51,051 nucleotides of DNA from Odoribacter sp. AF15-53 (GTDB lineage Bacteria; Bacteroidota; Bacteroidia; Bacteroidales; Marinifilaceae), in the NCBI RefSeq assembly GCF_003479425.1, contig NZ_QUHC01000018.1, forward strand, positions 1-51,051. The letters run 5' to 3'. The translations under genes were made by a program, and so were the position numbers. This document shows positions 35,495 through 42,879 of this stretch, piece by piece (the first letter of the stretch is position 1; every line of letters starts with the position of its first letter). The notes beneath the pieces are model-generated. The model worked only from the letters and a program-made list of their open reading frames with translations, was not told the origin of the DNA and did not search any database.

Positions 35495-38383
35495 ATGGCA
35501 ACAGAGAAATTTTTGTGGAGACACATAGGACCGCGTCCCGAGGATATCGAAGGTATGCTCAAGGTGGTTGGTGTTAATTCACTTGACGAGTTGATCGAGC
35601 AAACCGTACCGGAGTCTATTCGCTTGAAGAACAAGTTGGACTTGCCGGCACCTCTTACCGAGTTCGAGTTCTTTTCCCGGATGAAAGCGGTGGCTTCTAA
35701 GAATAAATTATTCAGAACCTTTATCGGTCAAGGATATTATGACACGATTACTCCTGCCGTGATCCAACGGAATATATTGGAAAACCCGGCTTGGTACACG
35801 TCATACACTCCCTATCAGGCAGAAGTTTCTCAAGGTCGTCTGGAGGCATTGTTGAATTTCCAGACTATGGTCGTTGAACTTACGGGGATGGAAATTTCCA
35901 ACTGTTCGTTGCTTGACGAGGCCACGGCTGCTGCCGAAGCGATGACCATGATGTATGGCTTGCGCGGTAAGGAAATGAAAAAGGCGGGAGCCAACAAATT
36001 GTTTGTTGATAACCAGATATTCCCGCAAACCAAGGACGTGTTGATCACCCGTTCTGCCCCGCAAGGGATCGAGTTGGTTTACGGTGACTACGATACATTC
36101 GAATTCACACCCGACGTGTTCGGTGCTATAATCCAGTATCCGGCAGCGAACGGGGAAGTACGCGATTACAAGGCTTTCGCCGATCGGGTACATGCTAACG
36201 GTGCGTTGTTGTCGGTTGTGGCTGACATGATGAGCCTCGTGCTGTTGACCCCTCCGGGAGAGTGGGGAGCCGACGTGGTTGTGGGAACGACTCAACGTTT
36301 CGGTATCCCGATGTCTTACGGTGGTCCTCACGCTGCTTATATGGCGACGAAAGAGGAGTACAAGCGTAATATCGTGGGACGTATTATCGGTGTAACGATT
36401 GATGCGCAAGGGAATCACGCGTTGCGTCTGGCTTTGCAGACTCGCGAACAACATATTAAACGGGAGAAAGCTTCTTCCAATGTTTGTACGGCAAAGGCGT
36501 TGAATGCCACGATGGCCGGGTTCTATGCCGCTTATCACGGTCGGGAAGGATTGGAGAGAATTGCCCGTCACATTCATTCGGCAGCCGTGATTTTGGCCGA
36601 AGAGATCCAAAAGCTCGGTTACAAGTTGAAAGTGGATAAGTTCTTCGACACGTTGCGTTTCGAATTACCGGAAGGTGTTTCTCAGGCTGCCGTTCGTGAT
36701 GCCGCTTTGGAGAAAGAAATTAACTTGTTCTACTGTAATTGCGGTTGTGGTAAAGTGGTTGGTTTATCTACTGACGAGAAGATTAACGAGGAAGAAATTA
36801 ACACGATTATCGGTATTTTTGCCAAGGCTGCCGGAAAGACGGCCGAGCATGTGGAATTCTTGGACGATCGTACGGTGCTTGACCCGGCGATGTTGCGTGA
36901 TGACGAGATTCTGCAACAATCCGTGTTCAATATTTATCATTCCGAGACGGGAATGATGCGCTATATGAAGAACTTGGAGAGAAGAGATATTTCTCTGGCT
37001 ACTTCCATGATTTCTTTGGGATCTTGTACGATGAAGTTGAATGCAGCCGTGGAGATGTTGCCGATCACGTGGCCGGAGTTGGGTGCTATCCACCCGTTTG
37101 CCCCGATTTCTCAAGCAGAAGGTTATCAGCAAATGATCCGGGAGACCGAGGATATGTTGTGCAAGGTGACCGGTTTTGCCGGCTGTAGCTTGCAACCGAA
37201 CTCGGGTGCAGCCGGGGAATACACGGGTTTGATGGTGATGCGTCAATACCATATCGCTCATGGAGAAGGGCATCGTAATGTGATTTTGATTCCCGCTTCC
37301 GCTCACGGTACTAATCCGGCTTCGAGCACAATGGCCGGGTTTAAGATTATCGTGACGGCTACCGATCCGGAAGGAAATATTGACGTGGAGGATTTCCGCA
37401 AGAAAGCTATCGAGAATCGGGATAACCTAGTAGGAGCCATGATTACTTACCCGTCAACGCACGGTATTTTCGAGGAGTCTATTAAGGAACTGGCCGATAT
37501 TATTCATGAGAATGGCGGGTTGTTCTACATGGACGGGGCGAATATGAACGGGCAATGCGGTTTGACGAATCCCGGAACGATTGGAGCTGATGTTTGTCAT
37601 TTGAACTTGCACAAGACGTTTGCCATGCCTCATGGAGGTGGTGGTCCCGGTGTTGGTCCGATATGTGTAGCTCCTAAATTGGTTGAATTCTTGCCGACTC
37701 ACACGATGGTGAAAACAGGTGGTGAACATGGAATTCACGCCGTGGCTGCCGCTCCTTACGGTTCGGTAGGTATGTTGCCTGTTACTTACGGTTATTTGTT
37801 GATGTTGGGTGGTGAAGGATTGGAAATGGTGACCAAGATGGCTATCCTGAACGCCAACTACCTGGCTTCTTCATTCGAGAAACTGGGCTTCAAGATTCTG
37901 TTCAAGGGATCGAAAGGTCGCGTAGGTCACGAGATGATCTGGGATTGTAATATGTTCAGTAAAGAGTACGGTATTACCGAATTGGATATCGCGAAACGTT
38001 TGATGGACTTCGGTTTCCATGCCCCGACCCTGTCATTCCCCGTTCACGGGACTTTGATGGTTGAGCCGACGGAGAGCGAGCCGAAAGAGGAGTTGGATCG
38101 CTTTATCGCTGCCTTGACGACGATTCGTCAGGAGATGATCGAGGTGGGCGAAGGAAAGGCCGACAAGACGGATAACGTGTTGAAGAATGCCCCGCACACG
38201 CACAAAGTGTTGACAGCTGACGAGTGGACTCACGCTTACCCGCGTAGTAAGGCGGCTTACCCGCTGGCTTGGGTGGCAGAGAACAAGTTCTGGCCGCAGG
38301 TTGGTCGCGTAGACGATGGTTATGGCGATCGTAACCTGATGTGTACTTGCGACCCGATTGACGCTTATGCTGAAGAGAAGTAA
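35495..38383 (+). CDS. gcvP: Glycine dehydrogenase (decarboxylating), P protein
   Basis: The P protein decarboxylates glycine and passes the aminomethyl group to the H-protein lipoyl arm in the glycine cleavage system. The 962-residue length is the fused, homodimeric form. The N-terminal half starts RHIGPRPEDIEGML. The C-terminal half holds the pyridoxal-phosphate site HLNLHKTFAMPHGGGGPGVGPI with Lys707 as the Schiff-base lysine. The HGTNPASSTMAGF and MDGANMNGQ motifs are also seen. gcvT and gcvH are not in the window. It is a single-gene unit with a strong terminator. Confidence 0.97.
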   Translation: MATEKFLWRHIGPRPEDIEGMLKVVGVNSLDELIEQTVPESIRLKNKLDLPAPLTEFEFFSRMKAVASKNKLFRTFIGQGYYDTITPAVIQRNILENPAWYTSYTPYQAEVSQGRLEALLNFQTMVVELTGMEISNCSLLDEATAAAEAMTMMYGLRGKEMKKAGANKLFVDNQIFPQTKDVLITRSAPQGIELVYGDYDTFEFTPDVFGAIIQYPAANGEVRDYKAFADRVHANGALLSVVADMMSLVLLTPPGEWGADVVVGTTQRFGIPMSYGGPHAAYMATKEEYKRNIVGRIIGVTIDAQGNHALRLALQTREQHIKREKASSNVCTAKALNATMAGFYAAYHGREGLERIARHIHSAAVILAEEIQKLGYKLKVDKFFDTLRFELPEGVSQAAVRDAALEKEINLFYCNCGCGKVVGLSTDEKINEEEINTIIGIFAKAAGKTAEHVEFLDDRTVLDPAMLRDDEILQQSVFNIYHSETGMMRYMKNLERRDISLATSMISLGSCTMKLNAAVEMLPITWPELGAIHPFAPISQAEGYQQMIRETEDMLCKVTGFAGCSLQPNSGAAGEYTGLMVMRQYHIAHGEGHRNVILIPASAHGTNPASSTMAGFKIIVTATDPEGNIDVEDFRKKAIENRDNLVGAMITYPSTHGIFEESIKELADIIHENGGLFYMDGANMNGQCGLTNPGTIGADVCHLNLHKTFAMPHGGGGPGVGPICVAPKLVEFLPTHTMVKTGGEHGIHAVAAAPYGSVGMLPVTYGYLLMLGGEGLEMVTKMAILNANYLASSFEKLGFKILFKGSKGRVGHEMIWDCNMFSKEYGITELDIAKRLMDFGFHAPTLSFPVHGTLMVEPTESEPKEELDRFIAALTTIRQEMIEVGEGKADKTDNVLKNAPHTHKVLTADEWTHAYPRSKAAYPLAWVAENKFWPQVGRVDDGYGDRNLMCTCDPIDAYAEEK

Positions 38384-38400
38384 TTTCGATTAATGTTATA

Positions 38401-38448
38401 GCGGGAAGCGTCTCAGAGAGGTTTTGAGACGCTTCCCTTTTCTGTTTT
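38401..38448 (+). terminator. Strong terminator after gcvP
   Basis: A 13-bp perfect stem (gggaagcgtctca/tgagacgcttccc) with a 9-base loop is followed by a T-rich tail. It ends only a few bases before the sigma factor start codon. Confidence 0.9.
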
Positions 38449-38451
38449 CCA

Positions 38452-39027
38452 ATGGAGGAAGAGGTTTTGGATCAAGAAGTTTTACTCGATTTGCTGGGAC
38501 GGAATGATAACCGGGCTTACCAGTATTTGTACAGTTGTTATTACGTGGCGTTGAAGTCATTGGCTACTTGCTACGTGAAGGATAACGACGTGGCGGAGGA
38601 TCTGGTTCAAGATGTCTTTATCTCGATGTTGGAAAGCGGGTACAAGTTCAAAACGGTGAACGAGGTGAAATATTTCTTGTATAGTTCGCTGAAGAACAGA
38701 TGTATCAGCCATTTCCGGAAACAGAAGGTACGGGATAAATATTATAAGGATATTTTGTCTTCGCAAACGGAAGAAGAACACTTTTGGGATAAGGTGTTGG
38801 AGGAGGACGTGTACGCCCGTCTGATGGCTGCCGTCGAGACGTTGCCGCCTCAATGTAAAATGGTAATGATGATGACCCTTGAAGGGTTGAAAGGCGCGGA
38901 GATCGCCGAAAAATTGCATATCTCGCTGGATACCGTGAAAGAACACAAAAGTAGCGGTAAGAAAAAGTTGGCCGCCCAGTTAAAGGATGGCGAATTACAA
39001 TGCTTGATCGGGTTGCTCTGGTTCTAG
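38452..39027 (+). CDS. ECF-type RNA polymerase sigma-70 factor
   Basis: A 191-residue extracytoplasmic-function sigma factor of the Bacteroidetes SusCD-linked group. Region 2 (about 20-90) includes AYQYLYSCYYVALKSLA, DNDVAEDLVQDVFISM and VKYFLYSSLKNRCISHFRK. Region 4 (about 125-180) includes LPPQCKMVMMMTLEGLKGAEIAEKLHISLDTVKEHKSSGKKKL. It is followed by a FecR anti-sigma factor and a SusC with an STN domain, the standard signalling trio. The ATG lies only 15 bases after the gcvP terminator stem, leaving little space for a promoter, so transcription must start inside or before that hairpin, or pass through it. Confidence 0.92.
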   Translation: MEEEVLDQEVLLDLLGRNDNRAYQYLYSCYYVALKSLATCYVKDNDVAEDLVQDVFISMLESGYKFKTVNEVKYFLYSSLKNRCISHFRKQKVRDKYYKDILSSQTEEEHFWDKVLEEDVYARLMAAVETLPPQCKMVMMMTLEGLKGAEIAEKLHISLDTVKEHKSSGKKKLAAQLKDGELQCLIGLLWF

Positions 39028-39464
39028 GGCTTATCCCGCTAAATGAATTTCCTATATAGTTTTATTAATTTGCAGGTGACGTCGGGGAGTCTTCTTGATA
39101 TTGAGCGTGACGTTCATATAAAAATAAGGCTTACCCTATGTTTGTTGAAAGGAAAGTTTATTTGTAAGTCGTTTAAAAATAGACTTGTAGAAAAAAAGAT
39201 GTATTTTTTTTAGTTGTCACCCCCCCTTTTAGAATACTTGTGCGTTTTGTTATTGTAGTTGGGCATGAAACGGAATAAACGTTCCTTTAATGATAGTGCA
39301 AAAGGGACATTTAATCAGCTAAATGTTAAACATATAATAATATTGGAAGACACTAATTACAAACGCCTTAAGAAAAAGTAGTAATCCAATGTAAAAAGCT
39401 AAAGAATAAAAATTCTCACGAGCATTAAAGGAACGTTTAAGGGCATAGATAAAAATGTGATTTT
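39028..39464. other. Intergenic region holding a candidate invertible segment
   Basis: No gene is seen in this 437-bp gap between the sigma factor and fecR. Contents are an isolated TAnnTTTG match (TATGTTTG, 39137-39144), a T/C homopolymer stretch near 39205-39235, and a 16-bp inverted-repeat pair enclosing 132 bp at 39276-39439, described separately. Confidence 0.7.
39276..39439. repeat. 16-bp inverted repeats flanking a 132-bp segment (candidate invertible switch)
   Basis: taaacgttcctttaat (39276-39291) and its exact reverse complement attaaaggaacgttta (39424-39439) bracket 132 AT-rich bases. The arms are too far apart for a terminator hairpin. The layout resembles the phase-variable invertible promoters of Bacteroidales. 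The core AAACGTTCCT differs at one position from the Mpi invertase core I recall (ARACGTWCGT). Promoter matches inside are weak in either direction: TAATATTG forward; TTTA-19 bp-TACTTTTT reverse. Inversion is inferred, not seen. Confidence 0.65.
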
Positions 39465-40634
39465 ATGGAACATAATAAAGAAATATGGTTTGAGATATCT
39501 GATATGATATATAATAGTTTAGCTGGTGAGATTACCGAAGAAGAACAGTTAAAACTAGATGAATGGAAAAATGCTTCTGATGAGAACCGGGATTTGTACG
39601 AACGGATTTGTTCTGACGAGGTGATGCAGGATAAAATTAGGTTGTATGCCAATAGTAATGTACAAACAGCTTTTGATTCTTTTGTGCGGAGAAGGGAGAA
39701 AAAAGATACGCGTAGGCGCTTGATCGTGAGGATTTCACGTTATGCGGCAATCATTGCTTTGCCTTTGTTTATAGCTCTGTTTTATTTTCAGAGAGAAGTG
39801 ACAGAGGAGTTACCGGAGCAGCTCGGAAAGATGGAGGAGGTTAAAAAGAATGCACCTGTGTTGACGCTTTCTAACGGGGAGCAAATGGTGCTTTATAATC
39901 AAGATTTGACGTTGAACGAGGAGAACGGGGTACAGATTACGATGAAAACGGAGGGGGGAATGCAATATAGCACCTCAGATTCAACGAAGGCAGAAATGGT
40001 TTATAATACGTTGACGACTCCGTCTCAGTGTGATTTTTCGTTCACGTTGGCTGACGGGACGAGAGTATGGTTGAATGCACAATCATCTCTACGTTATCCG
40101 GTGGCGTTTACAGGAGACGAGCGGGTGGTGTACGCGGAAGGGGAGATTTATCTGGAAGTGGCCAAGGATCGGGAGCATCCGTTTTTCGTGGTGCTGAATG
40201 GGATGAAGGTGGAAGTGTTGGGCACGTCGTTTAATATCAATTCTTATGCGGATGAGGAGTTTGCCGAGGTAACTTTGGTGGAAGGGCGTGTTGCGACTTA
40301 CGTGGGAAAGGAACGTTACAATTTGCAGCCCGGAAGGCAGTTGCGTTGGGACAAGGAGAATCAGGACGTGAATATAAAGGTGGTGAACGTGGAGGATTAT
40401 ATTGCTTGGAAGGACGGGCAGTATGTTTTTAAAGGACGGGCTTTGTCGGAAGTGGCTAGGGTGTTACAACGTTGGTACGAGGTGGAGATTGTGTTTGAAA
40501 GCGAGGAGAGTGCTAAGGTTATTTACACGGGTGTGATTTATAAGGAAGAGAGTTTTGATGCTTTTATTCAACGATTAAGAGAGACGTCATCTTTGTCGTG
40601 CCGGATAGAAGGGGATAAATTATATGTGAAGTGA
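39465..40634 (+). CDS. FecR-family anti-sigma factor
   Basis: A 389-residue inner-membrane anti-sigma regulator. It has a cytoplasmic N-terminal domain (about 1-88; sigma-binding, with EITEEEQLKLDEW), one membrane helix (90-108), a periplasmic FecR domain (about 180-290; FTLADGTRVWLNAQSSLRYP, then GEIYLEVAKDREHPFFV and VLGTSFNINSY) and a C-terminal DUF4974 domain (about 315-388; FKGRALSEVARVLQRWYEVEI). It transmits the STN signal of SusC to the ECF sigma factor. Unusually, it is separated from the sigma gene by 437 bp with the candidate invertible segment. The thioredoxin-like gene follows after 28 bp. Confidence 0.93.
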   Translation: MEHNKEIWFEISDMIYNSLAGEITEEEQLKLDEWKNASDENRDLYERICSDEVMQDKIRLYANSNVQTAFDSFVRRREKKDTRRRLIVRISRYAAIIALPLFIALFYFQREVTEELPEQLGKMEEVKKNAPVLTLSNGEQMVLYNQDLTLNEENGVQITMKTEGGMQYSTSDSTKAEMVYNTLTTPSQCDFSFTLADGTRVWLNAQSSLRYPVAFTGDERVVYAEGEIYLEVAKDREHPFFVVLNGMKVEVLGTSFNINSYADEEFAEVTLVEGRVATYVGKERYNLQPGRQLRWDKENQDVNIKVVNVEDYIAWKDGQYVFKGRALSEVARVLQRWYEVEIVFESEESAKVIYTGVIYKEESFDAFIQRLRETSSLSCRIEGDKLYVK

Positions 40635-40662
40635 TTTTTATTTAATACTTAAATCAGATTGT

Positions 40663-41802
40663 ATGAAGAAAATTCTAGTATTGGGATGTTTATTGATGTT
40701 TGCAGTCGGGCTTTTCGGGCAGGATGCAACATCAAAAGGGAATGAAGGATGCGTGATTCGAGGAGTGTTGGATGGTGTTTACAAGGGAAAGAAAGTATAT
40801 TTAGTGGAAGAGGAGGAGATTAACGGGACCTCGAAAGTGGTAGATAGTTGTGATGTCGAGAATAATCGTTATACTTTTAATATTAAGGATGTTCGTGTCC
40901 CCAAAATGTATTTTGTCAAGAGTAGTGATCCGGAGAGTTTGAGCCCGATTACTCCTGTCTGGGTGGAAAATGGAACCGTGCGTGTCAAGGCGAATTCGGA
41001 GTTCTTTTTGAATTGTGATGTGTCGGGGACGGCTAATAACGAGATATTTAGTGCGTATAATGCGGAAGTTAGGCATATCATGGATAGCGTGCGCCGTGCG
41101 GCAAATATTGATATTTTGTTGAACAGAAATCAGACAGATAAAGATCGGGAACGGGATTTCAAGGCCCGGACGAATTTGCATAATCAAAGATCGTTGAAGT
41201 TACAAGAGGAACTTGTAAACCGGTATAATGATCAAGCGATCGCTCCTTTTATGATTTTCTGGGAGATGAAGGCGAACGTGTCTCTGGATAAGTTGAAGGA
41301 GTTGCGTGCGGTGGTGGACCCGTGTTTGAACGATCACCCTTACACGAAACAGTTGGACGAGTATATTCGTTTGGCGGAGTTTAAGGTGGGAAGTGATATG
41401 CCGGATTTCGAATTACCGGATAAGGATGGAAACATGTTCAAGTTCAGTAGTCTGAGAGGGAAGTACGTGTTGGTTGATTTCTGGGCTTCTTGGTGTGGTC
41501 CCTGTATGCGGGAGATGCCTAACGTGGTGAAGCTTTACAAGGAGTGTAAGGGAAAGAATTTCGAGATCGTGGGAATTTCCCTGGATCAGAAGAAAGATGC
41601 GTGGTTGAACGCGGTGGAGAAAAATAAGATGAAATGGATTCAGGTGAGTGATTTGAAATCGTGGGCCACGCTTCCCGTGAAGTTATGTAACGTGTCGGCG
41701 GTTCCTTACACGATTCTGGTGGACCCGGATGGAAAGGTTATCGCTCTTGATCTTAGAGGGGAGGAGTTGATCCGTAAAGTGAAAGAAGTTTTAAAGAAAT
41801 AA
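40663..41802 (+). CDS. Exported TlpA-like thioredoxin-family protein
   Basis: A 379-residue exported thiol-disulfide protein. A signal peptide (about 1-19, ending LFGQ) is followed by a DUF4369-like beta domain (about 28-120; CVIRGVLDGVYKGKKVYLVEEEE), a helical linker (about 130-235) and an AhpC/TlpA thioredoxin domain (about 243-378). The active site is WASWCGPC with Cys278 and Cys281. Family members are periplasmic or outer-membrane-facing reductants. It lies between fecR and a related protein without a thioredoxin domain, 10 bp apart, as part of the SusCD locus. Confidence 0.9.
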   Translation: MKKILVLGCLLMFAVGLFGQDATSKGNEGCVIRGVLDGVYKGKKVYLVEEEEINGTSKVVDSCDVENNRYTFNIKDVRVPKMYFVKSSDPESLSPITPVWVENGTVRVKANSEFFLNCDVSGTANNEIFSAYNAEVRHIMDSVRRAANIDILLNRNQTDKDRERDFKARTNLHNQRSLKLQEELVNRYNDQAIAPFMIFWEMKANVSLDKLKELRAVVDPCLNDHPYTKQLDEYIRLAEFKVGSDMPDFELPDKDGNMFKFSSLRGKYVLVDFWASWCGPCMREMPNVVKLYKECKGKNFEIVGISLDQKKDAWLNAVEKNKMKWIQVSDLKSWATLPVKLCNVSAVPYTILVDPDGKVIALDLRGEELIRKVKEVLKK

Positions 41803-41812
41803 TGGGAGTAAT

Positions 41813-42790
41813 ATGAAGTATATACTTTTAATTATCTGTTTGTGCGGTTTGTTTTCCTTTACGGTGGAAGCTAAAGGACGCCCGACCGTGATTACTGCCG
41901 AGATTTCCGGGTATTTGCGGGATAAGGTACATTTCGATTTCTTGGAAAAGGAGGGGATTAACATGGAATTCCCTTACAAGGACGGGCAGTTGATGGAATT
42001 CTCCGTGGAATTGGATGATATCACCACGATGATTTTGAATACCTTTATCGAGGTGTATCTGCAACCGGGGGATTCGATTCACGTGAAAGTGACTTATAAC
42101 GGGCGGAGTTATGACAAGGTGGAGTTCTCCGGAACACCTGCCGCGGTGGCTGTAAACTCGAAGTTACACGAGAAGGAACTTTTACAAAGAGAGCGTGGCT
42201 ACAAGACGAATATCCCGGCAATGTTGGTGACGCTGGTGGATGCCAAGAAGTTTCACGAGGCTACTTTGATGGAGTGGAAAGATGAGGTGGAGATTTTGAA
42301 TCAGGTGAAAGATCAGATTGATCCGCGGGTGTACAATATGGTTTTGTCGGGGATTGAAGGAACTCTTTTGACGAATTTAATTACTTATCCGTATGCCAGT
42401 TCGTCTTATCACAAGAAAAAGTTGGAAGATTGTATGACTCCCGATTACTGGACTGCTTTGGATGGGTACAAGTTGCGGGATGATGAGGCATCGTTGAGAA
42501 GTCGGGCGTACATGTGCCTGTTGGCTCCTTACAAAGAGTATGTGCGGGGTAAAGAAGCTCATGCCGCGGGAAAGGAATATAAACCGGCTGATTCGCTTGA
42601 AGAACAATACCGTGATTTCGTTTCTTTTTATGATGGGAAGTTGAGGGATACGGCTTTGTTCGTGTTTTTGTACGATTCAATCGCGGCGAACAAGGATTTC
42701 GATGTTATCGAGAAGTTGGTGAAAGATTATTTGAAGAAGTACAATAAAGTCAAGGAGTATAAGAAGATTTTGAATCAAGTAATGCAATAG
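41813..42790 (+). CDS. Exported protein resembling TlpA-like N-terminal region, no thioredoxin domain
   Basis: A 325-residue exported protein with a signal peptide (about 1-20, ending VEAK). The N-terminal beta-rich part (about 22-110; TVITAEISGYLRDKVHFDF, then YLQPGDSIHVKVTYNG) is like the DUF4369/DUF5106-type region found before thioredoxin domains. A long helical region follows to the end (KYNKVKEYKKILNQVMQ). No CxxC motif or thioredoxin fold is present, so it looks like a related binding module without the redox part. Precise function is unknown. It sits 10 bp after the thioredoxin-like gene and before susC. Confidence 0.7.
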   Translation: MKYILLIICLCGLFSFTVEAKGRPTVITAEISGYLRDKVHFDFLEKEGINMEFPYKDGQLMEFSVELDDITTMILNTFIEVYLQPGDSIHVKVTYNGRSYDKVEFSGTPAAVAVNSKLHEKELLQRERGYKTNIPAMLVTLVDAKKFHEATLMEWKDEVEILNQVKDQIDPRVYNMVLSGIEGTLLTNLITYPYASSSYHKKKLEDCMTPDYWTALDGYKLRDDEASLRSRAYMCLLAPYKEYVRGKEAHAAGKEYKPADSLEEQYRDFVSFYDGKLRDTALFVFLYDSIAANKDFDVIEKLVKDYLKKYNKVKEYKKILNQVMQ

Positions 42791-42801
42791 GTTGAATATA
42801 A

Positions 42802-42833
42802 AGGGGGAATGTACTGGACATGCATTTCCCCCT
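42802..42833 (+). other. Intercistronic hairpin before susC
   Basis: A stem of 10 pairs with one bulge (agggggaatg against catttccccct) and an 11-base loop lies 11 bp after the preceding gene. The tail is gtaaagttttaattt, not a solid T-run, so it could be a partial terminator or an mRNA-stabilising stem that sets different levels for susC. Confidence 0.55.
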
Positions 42834-42879
42834 GTAAAGTTTTAATTTAATATCTCTAAACTAAAAGCGATACAAAATT

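Noticed and set aside
39276..39439. Reading the 16-bp inverted repeats as a terminator hairpin
   Set aside because: The arms are 132 bp apart with no T-run, so an intrinsic terminator is not a sensible explanation.
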